Source: Haliotis asinina (taxonomy: Eukaryota; Mollusca; Gastropoda; Lepetellida; Haliotidae). From it: a stretch of 64,000 bases of DNA. Location: contig NC_090280.1 of the NCBI RefSeq assembly GCF_037392515.1, positions 27,347,118 to 27,411,117 of the forward strand, read 5' to 3'. The notes beneath the pieces are model-generated. The model worked only from the letters and a program-made list of their open reading frames with translations. It was not told the DNA's origin and made no database searches. The translations under genes and the position numbers were made by a program. Positions 42,540-56,200 of the stretch are shown piece by piece; the first letter of the stretch is position 1; every line of letters begins with the position of its first letter.

Positions 42540-43215
42540 TGTCTGTCTGTCTGTCTGTCTGCGTGGGTGCCTCTGTGTATGTCTGTGTGTTTATTACCTT
42601 TAGGCGACGTGGACCTTGATCTGATTGCAGTTATTGGTATTCTCTCTCTCACTCACTCACAGCACACACCTTAGGGGAAACAACTGCAAACCTTATGCAG
42701 ATTAATTGCACGAGGATGATTCATCAAACTGCTGAAACGTATGTGCAAATATCGTACATGTTAACTGCTGCGTTTTGGTGCCGAGTTTCATCATTTGTTG
42801 AACGCATGAAAATAATTTTGTCAGCGTTACGAATTTGTTTTACTATATACATCAGTTCCTGTGTAAACAGTACCTGTAAGCCGTATGGAATGTTTTCCGA
42901 AATCCAGTTTAGAACAGTTGACTGAAGTATGCGGTTACATGTACACTAGTGAGTCTAAACTTAGTATAGTTGAACACATGAGTCTGATGGTGAAGGAAAC
43001 AGTAGACTCTTAGAGTAAATGCAACACATGACTGTAGACTAACAATGAGTCATAAAGGAAATGGTTTCCATGTCTGGGGAAATTAAACTGACTGTTTCAG
43101 ATTAATGTATATTAACATATATGGAGCATCTCCTACAGGAGATACTAAGTCCTACGTGGGAGATAATGAGATTAAAAACATTTTTCACCATGGCCCTGAT
43201 ACGCTTCCGTAGAAC
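42297..43215. mobile_element. Candidate fold-back element with long imperfect inverted ends
   Basis: The left segment 42297-42400 (ACTACGGAAGAGCC, CGGTGAAAAACTTTTTG, CTCCTACGTAGGACTTAGTA) recurs inverted at 43128-43215. There the complement reads CTACGGAAGCG, ATGGTGAAAAATGTTTTT, CCACGTAGGACTTAGTATCT. The arms are about 90 bp and imperfect, the interior about 720 bp, and no transposase is seen. The palindrome TCCTACGTAGGA recurs within the left arm. Family unknown. Confidence 0.5.
42501..42562. repeat. (GT)n then (GTCT)n microsatellite
   Basis: About 19 GT units followed by about five GTCT units, inside the candidate fold-back element. Confidence 0.95.
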
Positions 43216-43456
43216 ACCAATCAATCCCATGGTATCCTTTGCAAAGCAGTTTAAATTCTCACATAAAATTCCAACGTTGAGATTAAAATGTTCGCTACCT
43301 TGACAAAAAAAAGCCCAGTGATCTTCCGCTATCAGTCTTTCACCGATAAGTAGGCCCAGCAACGTAGGGCACATGTGAAAATCCCATGTGAGTATGATCA
43401 TGTATTCACATGGTTTTAGAGACCCAGTGAGATGCATCTACACGCTGATACTTAGG

Positions 43457-43746
43457 ATGATATATACCTGTGCTGTGATCCTGCTGTCATCTCTGATACG
43501 TATTACGTCATCAGACATCCCCTTTCGCAACGCCTCCCTACCCTGGCAGGTGCGTGTCGAGGATGTGGTGGAGAGACTGACCATCCAGGAGATTCAAGCT
43601 CAGCTGGCCAGTGGTCAGGGAGCTACCCCACCTATCATTAGATTAGGTATTGGGGAATACTCTTGGTGGACAAACTGTGGCCGGGGTGATGTTGGTCAGA
43701 ACGCTACGGCTTTCCCCCAGGCAATTGGCATTGGAGCGTCGTTTGA
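43457..43746 (+). CDS. GH3 exon 1: signal peptide and start of TIM barrel
   Basis: Ends TTTGA before GTGAGT, phase 2. Exon 2 supplies the last base of Asp. Confidence 0.85.
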
Positions 43747-44155
43747 GTGAGTTATTTGTCCGTTTCCATAGAACGCGTTCCTGTCAATGTGCGGCATGGG
43801 TGCACTAATGAAGACCAAAATTTTAGTTTAATAATATGATGAGAGGGAATTGTATTTTATACCTTATGTGTTTTTCTTGCAAATTTAAACGAAAATTGGC
43901 CTTCAAAAGTTAAACGAATTTTATCTTTCAATGCATTTCGAATCTTAGGAGAAATGTCGATTTGCTTTTCCAAGAATGTGGATGGAACGAAAGATGAAAG
44001 ACGAGCGTTCTCTCGTCCCGCTGACGGTCCAGGTTCCATTTCCCACCCAATTCTGGTGTCCACCGCGTGACATTGCTGGAATATTGCTAAAAGCGGCGTA
44101 ACACTAAATTCAATCACTGTTTCTCAAATGGCTCAAACACATCTGGCTTTGTATT

Positions 44156-44187
<32 letters not shown>

Positions 44188-44227
44188 GGTGAATTGAATT
44201 GATAGAATTGGTGTGGGTATATATATG

Positions 44228-44268
<41 letters not shown>

Positions 44269-47200
44269 ACACCAATTCTATCTACTGAAATAAAGAACGT
44301 AAACTTCAGAGAATAATAAGTGTATAAGTGTGTACCCACACCGATTCTTCTGGGTATAGCGGTCGTTAAAGTAATGTCATTGGATCACCGAATGGTGTCT
44401 GAGGAGACAGTTTTGATGGGTTTTTTTCTGTAGGTTTTTCAAAGATAATTTGACACGGAAGCTTTGGAATGTGGCTGTGCCCCGTTTTCCGCACGTGCTT
44501 TGAGCAAACCGGTGTCTCCAATCCAGTTTACCTGTATCTAGTGGTGTGACAACTCGGAAACATTTGGTGCTCAGGTTACATCGAGCTAAATCCAGGCCCA
44601 GTAGTACTAGAGAAGGTTAAAGAAACTATCCTTGAGGAAATACGTGATGTCAAAACAAACCTGACTAGTCAGACTACTCCCTTAGAACGGACGTGCAAAC
44701 GCTGACGTCTAAGTGTAACCAGATGGAAAGTACGATAAGCAGCACACAGAACGAAATAAGTGAAGTAGTAGCAGCATTATGTACGGCAACATTGATGCTG
44801 TCACAAACAAAAACAGACAACATCCATTTTCCAAACTTTATTTACGTTCACCCCACTGTTTGTCTAACACACCTTGCACACGTGTTCAGATCACTCACAA
44901 ACTACAGACAACCCACGGTACATCTCACACACTCTACAGGCTCAACATTATGCAAGTGTAATTAGATAAGTAGGTCATTATCAGTCAACATTGAACGGTT
45001 GTGGTGTTAAATTTACAACTCAGTTGACCACATATCACATTACACATCCCAGAATGACCTCCGTCAAACTGTCCAGTTCATTTCCACGCATGAACTTTGT
45101 TTGCCCAGTTCACTGGTGTTTCAGTCCACTGTTGACAGTCGCTCTCAGTGTCCAACTCCCCTCGCATTTCACACTGGCCACTGCCTGTTGTCTGTATATT
45201 TGCGTCTCCAAGTGACGTCCCTTACAGTCCTCGACTGCCCACTCACAGAGATCACATCAACCCCTCGGTTGACCACAGACCAACGTGTGCTCACACCGTG
45301 CACCATGCCCTGGGCGCTAAAATACAACAGTATTCTTACAGTTGGATATGTAACTTTTGTGACACCCCGTTCAGTCACCCACGCATTTTTACTGATAAAC
45401 AATACACTTGTTTCATACATTTTTACACTTCGATACACAATGCATCTTGAAGTGCTATTATTTTCAACAACTGCAGTAAACATTCAATGCATACATCAAA
45501 CACCATTTATATACCCGCCTCAAACACAATAGAGTCACTACTTGTGTTTCTAGACCTAGCATTTAATAACCAAGTGAAATTAAGTACATGAAAACATTCT
45601 TCAACTTCAAATACAAAATAAGCATGCTCACGCATTTCTACACAAATGCCATCCGAAACCACCCAGTGGTATCCCAGCTTTTACTGCCGTGTACGAGCGT
45701 CCACCCTCAGTCATCCAGACAGTTACGCTCCATTGACCCCGTGCAGCACGTGCACCATCAACCCCCATCAATACTCCATACAGTTTAGTTACGTTCGGGC
45801 GACTCAGTTTCACACCAGAAACAAACCATCACCCACTCGCATCACTTCAGATCTTGACAGATGCACTATCAGAAAAGCTGACATCATGCAAACAAAGATT
45901 TCATATTTCGATGGTAAAATTAACCGCCTAAAAGCAGATAGCTGAAGTGACAAATTGATAATTTATAGTGTACCCGAATGCAGTGATGAGCATCGTGTGG
46001 TGTGCAAACAGAGGGCGGGCAACTTGATGAATGAGTTTCTCAAGATAAAGAAGTGGCAAACGTCGGACCTTGGTCGCGTTCATCAAATCGGGACTAAACG
46101 TCCAAGTTCCGGTCGACCACGCCCACTGATCGCCAACTTCGTGGACACGGGGGATATAATAGAGGCACTCATAGCGAGAACGTCATTAAAAACTGCAGGA
46201 TATGGAATCTCTACAGAACAGCCCGACAAAGACAGCAGCTCAAGGAACTTGAAGGTAGGGACCAAACATGGGAAATCAATTACCGAGCCGGATGCATGCC
46301 GTACCATCCGAAAACAACCCAATGAATCCACAACCCAAAGAACGCTGACAGCACGATGCCGTAACTCTCGCACAGCGCAAGGAAGGACAGCCAGAGGCGC
46401 GGTCAAAGCGCGGATGTTATTAACCAATAACGCTGATGACTTTGCTCTTTGCAATGGCAATATAACAACGTCTGACAGTGCATTTTGCGCATTCTGTCAT
46501 GGAATGTAAGGGACAATTCAATGTTAATGGAAGACTACGTGGTGATGTTACTGGTAAACCCACTTTCATAAGTGCACAAGGAAGTAGTGTAAATGACTAT
46601 TTAATCTCTTCAGCTGAGGTTTTCGATATGATAGCTGTGTTAAATGTGGGGCAACGTCTTGAATCTGAGCACCAGCTTTTGGAGGTTTTTTTTTTGTTTC
46701 TTTCCTAATTTGATACTAGATAAACGACTAGGTATTACACTTAATCTCGCGGAAACGTACAAGTGGAATAGTGCTTTATCAGACCACTTTATAGCCTGCT
46801 TAAAAGGCAAAGCTGATGCATTTTCCATAGTTTAACTAAATATGTAGATACTAATGTAGATGCTGTTCTTAGGAAGTTCGGAAGTCATGTACTGGATGCA
46901 ACCATATATATGAAACTACCTGAAGTTTGATGCCAGATTTTTAGACCAAACACTGAAACGACGAGTGTAGGTCCGCGAAGCGTGACGCAAGAAGTGCGCT
47001 CAGGAAATTTAAACGTACACAAAACGACTATAATAGAAAGACTTTTTGTACTTTGAGAAATGAGTATACAGAATCATGCAGAAAATATAGGAACGAAACA
47101 AAAGATCTCCGCACTTTCACTAAACATTCGGGTAAATTTGGCGGGAGATTCGTGCCGTGAAAAGTAAAAAATGTGGTTTGTAATATAACAACGGACCAGT

Positions 47201-50200
47201 GGTTGTCACACTTCCGTTCTGTCTTTTCACGTTTTTACGTAGATTTTGATTGTAATCATTCAGCTTGGTTGCTTTGGAGACCAGTGATGAAGCAGATCTT
47301 GGTGCGGAAATCCTTGATTGAAAAATAACCGAAATTGAAATCGTCGATGCCAAAAGAAATCATAAGAGAGGAAAATCACCTGGTCCAAACAGGACTTTAG
47401 TAGAGATGTTAAAAGTTTCCAAAGACATTATATTGCCATTTCTTCATAAATTTTTCGACTATTTCAGGCTGGATACATAAGAAGAGTAACATCAATAACC
47501 CTGACAGTTACAGAGACATATCTCTTACGAGTAGTATTGATAAATTGTTTACATTTATCCTCGAAGAAATATTAAACATGTGGGCAAATATTAGTGATAA
47601 AATTCCTGAAACACAAGCTGGCTTCAGGAAAGGTTATTCCACATCTGAGCATATCCTTACATTGTTTGGAGTTGTGCAAAACTACTTAATAACAAAAACC
47701 TTCACTTATTTAAAGCATTTAATGACTTTAGGAAAGCATTTGACTGTGTAAATCGGCAGATATTATTGTCTTGTATAAGGAGGGCGGTATTAGATGGGAA
47801 AATGATATTTATGTTACAAGGTATTTATGTCGGTGTACAGGCTTGTGTGCGTATCTATGGGGGATTCTCTGACTGTTTGAGTGCCCATTGGGTGTGAAGC
47901 AAAGACGCTTGTTAAGTCCTATTCTTTTGTCCCTCTTCATTAACGAATTGGAAAATGAAATAATTCATAACGGCAAACGTGTACAACTACATCCTGATAT
48001 TTTGGAAATTTTAATGTCACCGTCCGCTTTCGAAGTGATATTAGTATCGGACACAGTAGTAGGTTTACAGAACCAATCAGACATTTTAGAAAACTACTCG
48101 TAAGAATGGAAAATAGATGTTACTATTGATAAATCAAATATTGCTGTATTTATAATGGGTGGATAAATCGCTTATGGCGGCAAATGCGCTTATGGTGGCG
48201 CTTCAATGCAAATAGTGCCTGAATATAAATATCTTGGAATACTTTCTAATTATACGTTGAATATGGGTATAACTTCTGTTGCCTTATCAGTAAAGCAAAA
48301 AACCTATGGTGTATTTACTTTCATCACTCTGTCCATTAGCACCAATACCACCAAGAATGTGTTTTTTTATACTTTTCGATGCACAGATACAACCAATGTT
48401 TTCTTTTGTATTGGGCAGAAATATGGGGTTACCAGACTTTTGAACCGATAGAAAAAATGCATTTATTCGCCTGTGAGAAGTTCCTTAATTTTAACATTAC
48501 GGCACCAAACTATATTATATATGGAGAATGTGGAAGATACCCTCTTTTTATAAACTCTCCCCTTCGTTGTATAAATTATGGTTCATAATTATGGCGCGTC
48601 TATCCAGAAACATCCTGTATAATTTCAATAATATTGGTTACGTTACATGGGCATCAAATATAAGAAATTTGTCATTTTTGTATGGATTTGGATATGCGTG
48701 GATTTTACAAGGTGCCGGTAACGAGTGGTTGTTTGTTGACGAATCTCGCCAAAGAGCGTGGATGTCTTTCGCCAGAATTGGATGAATGCCCTTAATCTGA
48801 GTTCTAGATTTGATGTCTATAGATTCTTGAAAACTTGATCGAGCCTGGGACATATCTATCAAACATTACAAGGTAGAGACTTAGAAATACAGTTATTAGA
48901 TTTAGACTTGGTTTGAGGCATAAATGATCAATACTCGCCGTAAACAGTTACTGGCCAAACATCTGAGATTTTGCCTTGTCTGTAGGGCGGATATTGAAGA
49001 CGAATATCATATATGTGACTCTTACATCGGTCTAAGAAAGGAGTACATTCCATAGAAATATATGGTTCACCCTTACAGGGGATCACTTGTAAGAATTCTA
49101 TCAACAAAAGACGAATATGTGCATGTAAAATTCTCTGTGGTTAAGGAAGAGTTTCTCCTGTCAACTAATTTCACAATGATATATGCTTTCCACTATCTGC
49201 AATGTCCACACTTTGCCTGTCATTATAACACTATGTATATGGACCTGAGCCCTCATTTGCAATAAACTTGATCCTCATCTTGACTCAAAACATAGCACCC
49301 AAACGCACTTTATCCAATAAGCGTGGCCTCGTTAGCCTCGAGTTTTGTCATCCTCCTTCGGGTATACAGGAGGCTTCGTTGTGGTAAAGTCAGTCCAGAA
49401 ACTTTGGTCAGAATGGCAAGACAGTATCTGACTTTTGCTCAAATCTAACAAGCAATAGGTATAGTGAGATCAAGTCATACTCTTCAACAGAAGTCCATCA
49501 GCGTCTTATCTCAGCGATGGAACCTCTACCGTCTACGTCAGACTAGATATGTTGCAATGAATGAAGGTTGTGGGCGGCCTAAGAAGACTACACCTAGACA
49601 AAACCTTATAATCCTGCGACATGCCGTGTAAAGTAAACGCTGAACTCAGAGCTACCACTCACGTGACCGTACAGACCGTAACAAGCTCATTGCAGTAGGT
49701 CTTAAAATCAGACGACCCTACGTCGGCGTTTGGAGGACAAGAAACAAGAGCAACGGAGACTGGGGTCGGCCCGGTGTTATGGTGCAAGACAGCTCCGTCA
49801 CTGGCATTACACCATGTTTAGGGATGAGTCCAGATTCAATCTTGACTATGCAGAAGGCAGAGTACGGGTTTCGGTCGTCGAAATGAGAGGTATCAGCACA
49901 GCAGCATCAAACAGGTGGGCCCGTCATGGTCTGGGGCGGGATTACCTAACTCATCCGTCTTGGTGGACATCTGGCAGGTTTTGCGGAACTGTCAGGAAGT
50001 CTCACGTCCTGTGGTAGAAGCGTTTGCCACAACAGGGCGCCGTTTTGAGTGCCAGCAGGACAACGCTTGCCCCCATACATCTCATGTGTCAGCAGAATTT
50101 TGAAAGACGTCCAACAGCACACTGCTGTCCTGGCCTACTAAAAGTCCTGACATTCACCCTTTTAAACATTTATGGGATGTGCTCGGTCGAAGGGTTCGTG

Positions 50201-53200
50201 TAAGGCATGTTTGGACGATCTCTCCCAATGTCTCAGGCAGGATTGGCGTCGTATCCCGAGTGACACAATAAGAACACTGACTGGAATCATGCCCAGACAG
50301 TTTAGAGAGCACTTGGAGAACATACTATATATTGACTTTCATCATTTATACAGACAAAAATCTGTCTCAAGCTTATATGATTTAATCTGTCTCGGTATGA
50401 AATATTATGCGATCCCTTTTTTTTTCCTTAAGGATATATCACACTGTTTGTATCCACCGTGTTCTTCTTAAAACTGGGAGGCGCATTCGTTAATTATTTT
50501 CAGCAAGGACCTGATCTACCGAGTGGCAGAGGCCAGCAGTACAGAGGTTCGAGCCTACTACAACCACTTCGTGAAGATAGGGTCCATGGGCATCCACCAG
50601 GCTCTCAGCTGCTGGAACCCCAACATGGACCTCTACAGAGACCCTCGCTGGGGTAGGGGACAGGTGTGGTATTCAACGCACAGTCACAAAGCAGTAGCAT
50701 ATGTTGCGAGGACCCAGTTGACCATGGTCCCGTTGATGGATTAATCGACTTCACTCACTTTGCTTCACACCACCCAGCACTTTTCAACCGGTCGTGTCTA
50801 TTTGGCTCTACTCCGCTCTAGCCACACCACACCACACCTTCCACGCAACGCAACGCAAAGCAACGCCACCCCACCCCACCCCACCCCACCCCACCCCGCT
50901 CCATGCCTCTCCTCCCTGCCTCAGTTCCTCTCCGCTCAGCTCTACTCAGGACCGTTCCGCTCCACACCGCCCCGCCCCGTAATCTCCACTCCTCACCACA
51001 GCACACGCCACGCCACGCCACGCCACGCCACGCCACGCCACGCCACGCCACGCCACGCCACGCCACGCCACGCCACGCCACGCAACACACCTCACCGCTC
51101 TTGCTGCGTATGTTCCCCGTAAACTGCAACTCCCGCATCAAATGGGTAACTTCCTCGTAACAGGAAGAATACTGGGTTTGCTACTCTACTTCAGATTGAT
51201 ACGTCTGATATTTCAACCATGATTCAATTACAAATTTTAAGATTCAAATTTGAATATGAATTAAAAGGAAACTCTAAGTGAAGACCCCTACCACGCTGGA
51301 GAGATGGGGTTTCAGCACGTGAAGGGTCTCCAAGGTAACCATCCACGCTATGTTCGAACTACTTCCGCCTGTAAACACTTCGATGTGGCTGACGGACCGG
51401 AAGACTGGCCAGTGGACTCTCATGTGTTTAATTCCAAGGTTTGTCTTCTTCCGCCAAATGGTCAATTCTCTGCTACGTAACCGTTCCATCGCATCATCAT
51501 CGTCATCATCATCATCATCATCATCATCATCTTCAATTTTATACATGTTTACCATGGCTATCTATAGATATAAATCATAGAGATCCATCATCGGTAAACT
51601 GATTTTCAGTAAATATTGATCAAGTATCTTTTGAGCAAAAATGACAAAGAAAACCTTCAAGCCATCAACTCATTTCACATCAGTGACTAGCGGTGACAGG
51701 TAGGCTTGGATTACCAACAGTAATAGGAACAACCCATAAATATAGACGTAACTTTGTGTACTTTCTATGTAAATTTCGGCGCTAACTAACAAACCGACCA
51801 ATGTCATTAGACATAAATAAACATGACCAAGGGGCTGAGTGACGTCTCAAAAGAAGATGTGTTTAACACAGGTTTCAGAACGAGACTTCAGAAGCTACTT
51901 CCTGCCTCCCTTCCGGAAATGTGCTGAGGCTGGGTCCTTCGGCTTCCACTGCTCCCTCAACTTGTGAGACCATCTTGTTCTCGTACTTCCGAACAATAAT
52001 ACTTTGTGAGGCTCACTTGTATTTCTAATCACATCTAACTAGCGAAACCAACTCCTTCTTGTCTTACTGAACACGGCTTATTGTAAGTTCTCGTTTTGGG
52101 GCGGTGGGGTAGCCTAATGGTTGAAAAGTCCGCTACTCACACTGAAGACTTCAGTTGCCCAAATGGGCACAATGTGTGAAGCCCATTTCTTGTGTCATGA
52201 TATTGATGGAATATTACCTAGAGTGTTTCTGAAGATTCCCAGAGGTCATACTGCTCTGGTGTTTATAACCACTTGTGAAAACAGTTTGTTTCTAAACATT
52301 AGGACAAATAGTGATCATTCTGAAAGCAGACACAACTTTTTCTCACTGGAATATGTAAGAGTATCACAATATTTTCTGCAAACTTTCGGCATAATATTTT
52401 TGACCCGTGAAGGCCTGGGATAGAGTAGGCCTTCATGTTTGCCATAAAAGGCGAGTATGCTTGTCCTAAGAGGCGACTAACGGGATCGGGTGGTCAGGCA
52501 CGCTCACTTGGTTGACGCGTGTCATCGGGTCCCAATTGCGCAGATCGATGCTCATGTTGTTGATCACTGTATTGTCTGGTCCAGACTCGATTATTTACAG
52601 ACCGCCGCCATACAACTGGAATATTTGCTGAGTGGGACGTAAAACTAAACTCACTCACTCACTGAATATGTTAAGCAGAAATGTATTCATCCTGCCGATT
52701 CAGCATCAACGGTGTCCCCGCCTGCGCCAACAAGAAGCTGTTGACAGACATAGTGAGAGGGGAGTGGAACTTCACCGGTTACGTCGCAGCCGACTCCGGA
52801 GCTCTCCTCAACATCATCCAGGCCCAGCACTACTTCAATAACACCGTCGACGCCGCCGCTGGCTGTCTGAAGGCTGGGTGTGGCCTGGAAGTACAGTCTG
52901 GTGATTTGAGAGTGTATAACTCAATCAGTGAGTGAAAAAGATAATACGGGTACAAATCTCGTTTAAAGAAAATCTGGAGCCCAGAGCTAAATGCTCAAAA
53001 ACCACAATATTTTGCTGTGCCAGTCCTCTCTTATTCATCTGGGGTGGTTGTTTGGTCCAGACCAGATATCTAGAGTCCTGACCAGACGGATCCTGGCTGA
53101 AAGCTAAGCTTACCACCTTCGTTCGTTTCTCAATCGTTTATATATGTCAGTCAAATCAGGAGGTCGGGGGTTGATTAATGTGGAGGTTCTTCCTGATACA

Positions 53201-56200
53201 TTTTATTGTGTAGTTTTGCACATATATATTTATCGGACGATCATCTGGTAATGCATGTCAAGACTCATAATGAAAGCAAGGAATTCCACAGCTATGTCAA
53301 GCGTGCCAAGGTTAGTAGGGCAGAATCTGATATTTGAGGTTGGTTCTGTTGACGGTGATGTACTGCTGGAAGGTACAGTGATGGGAGTAAACCAGGTGAA
53401 GTTCTACACCAAGTCTGCCCAGAGTCGGTCCTTTGTGGAGAAGCTGTCTGAGAAGCCATTGCATCGTGTGTAAATGCAGTGTGTGGAACAGAGCAGCAAT
53501 CCTATCGACTCCTTCGCCTGGATGAAGCCGGCTGGTCTTAAGTACATTGCGAAACTGGGGAATTCGGTTTTGTTGCCCAGACCCAGTCAATACCCCATTC
53601 GCAATCTCCTAAATGTGAGTCTTAAACAAAGTACAAATATTAAATGCTGTCTAATGAAAAACAGAGACTGTCCAACACCTTGTTTGTGGATGTCTGTCCT
53701 TGGCACAAACAGCATATCTTTAAAGACATGATGGCATTGCTCGCTGCTTCTACTACCGTCTCCGCCATGCCTTTGGCTTTGGCTCTGAGGTCCATCCATG
53801 GTACGACCCCGAACATGCCCAAGGCGTCTTGGAAAATAATGTGTCTTAAGTTCTTTGGAACAGGCCCATATATTGCCATATTCCTGCCAACAAACCTGAT
53901 CTTGTCCTTTTTGATAAAGCCTTTGAATCTAGTTTTAATCATTGAAGTTTTTGTTCCTTTTGACAACAATGTGATTAGCAAGATTCAGGAAGAAGTGTGC
54001 TAAATATGAAAACCTGGCCTTTGACATGTCTCGATTGCATCCCAAGTACACTGTCTTCAGAATCGCCATTGTTCTCGGTGCCATGGTTTGTATCGCCTGA
54101 TCTCTTGGCACAGATCAGGGGAGCGTCCGGGTTCTCCAACATGAGCACAACCCTTCTGGCACTCTAGGTGATGCAAAAGGCTGCAATGTTTGAGAGTCTA
54201 CATATTCTCCGGAAAATGTTTGGAGTGTTCGACTTGGCAGCGTTTCATGGGAGAATCCCCATTCGCTGCCTCAGCTGCATGTAGAGGGGACAAGGAGCCT
54301 GTCCGCTGTCCGCTGCATACCATCTTTAATCTGTAAAAGACAACAGTAATAATCGCGAACGTGAAGATTCTTGTTTAAAGGTGCTTATCTAAGGATGTAA
54401 TTGTTCGCGTGCAGGTACATGAATATATGTGTTTGTAAACTTTACATATATGTGTCTCGGGGTGAAGCTGATTTCGAGATGATATAGACGTTTGTCTAAC
54501 GGTGTAAATGCTTCGAATTGCTGGATGTTTTAGGAATATACTGTGGTACTGATTCTCACTGTGAATTATTTCTATGTCGACTATGATATGTATCACTGCT
54601 TTGAACCAACAGTATCTTAATTATTGAAATGTCGGGGCATAGACGTTAATGAGATGTAACACATTAAAATACATTTGTGTCATCCATAGAATAACTGATT
54701 ATATAATTTTGTATCGCCTGTCCTGGGGTAGTCAGTTCATTCAGGGCAATACTCAGTACTTGAACTTGAAGTAGATCCTATGTCTCTAACACAACCGGAG
54801 TATGTTCTAGAGACATTGCTATAACCTGCTTCTTCAACCCATGTTCTTACGAGCCATATGCTTCCATTAACCTACTGGCACTTGAAGATCCTTGTGCCAA
54901 CCCCCATTCGAAGAACCATGCTCTTCAGTCATGTTCTTAAGACCCATATGTTTCCACAACTCTACCGACGTTTGAGGATCCTTTCTACCACCTTCTTCAT
55001 CGATCCACTTTTGCTGTTAGAAGCGGCTTGATCATGGGATTTCTGCTGCAGTTTGTCATTGTGTCTCATTTCAATACATCGATAGTCGAGATGTCAATCA
55101 CTGGCTGGTCTGGTCCAGGTTCGATCATTCAGAGAATATTTTCTCTCAAAGCCTAAGAGTGGCATTAAACAATAGAAGGTCCCTGAATAACATTTGACGA
55201 CTATATTATTGTTTACAGTTGATGCAATACATCAGAACAAAGTATCGGAAGATTTTGTCCGGGAGCAGATGAAACCATTCCTCTACACCAGATTAAGACT
55301 CGGAGAGTTCGACCCGCGGGAGATGAACCCGTACAATGACCTTGACATTGATGAAGTCGTGCTCAGCTCCACACACCGACAGCTGGCTGTAGAAGCAGCT
55401 ATCAAGAGTTTCGTCTTGCTCAAAAATGCTGATAGCTTTCTACCCATCAAGACCCTTTATAGCCACGTTGCTGTAAGTCTCATTGGGACTTTAGTGATTG
55501 CGTTTTCACGCTGCTTTTAGCAACACTCGAGCAATGGGGGTGTGGGGGACACCAGAAATGGGCTTTAGTGGAGAACTGTGTATAACGAGCGAACGCTTTA
55601 AGCACTAGGCTACCCCACCGCCAAGCCTCTACACAAGACCTGCAGGACGTTTCTTGTCAAACGATGAGAGCTTCCAGTGTTTCTCTGTAAAGCCTTATTC
55701 AATTTCCCACATGGATATAATGTATGAAGCCCATTTCCGGTGTCCTCCACCGAGATATTGATGGAATATTGCTAAAAGTGGTGTAAAACCTCACTCACTC
55801 ATTAAGCTAGAATCAGAAACCAGTAACATAACCTGACAATGTGTCATTTATCATTACCTTAATGTGACGCTTAAATAAAACAGCTTCAACATTTGCTTCA
55901 GAACTGACAAGATGAAATTATTCTTATTTGTTATACCTATTTCACGAACACTTGCTGTAGTTGTGATAAATGTGCTTATAATGTTCATTTCAGTTTGAAG
56001 GTTGATGTAGAACTTCGTCGCGTACCTGTACACTGTATAATTTCTTCTGACAACCTAAACTGAACAGTAAAAGAAACGCACGTTTCGAGAAAACGAAATC
56101 ACACGAAGCAAGCATTTATATTTTAAGTTTTCTATGTAAAAAACCCATTAAAACAGCTGCGTTTCTTATTTTGTTGAGTATAAATCCAGACTTTTGAAAA

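Noticed and set aside
50760-51160. His/Pro/Thr-rich frames over the CGCCA tract
   Set aside because: All frames on both strands are open because of the simple repeat; it lies in a GH3 intron.
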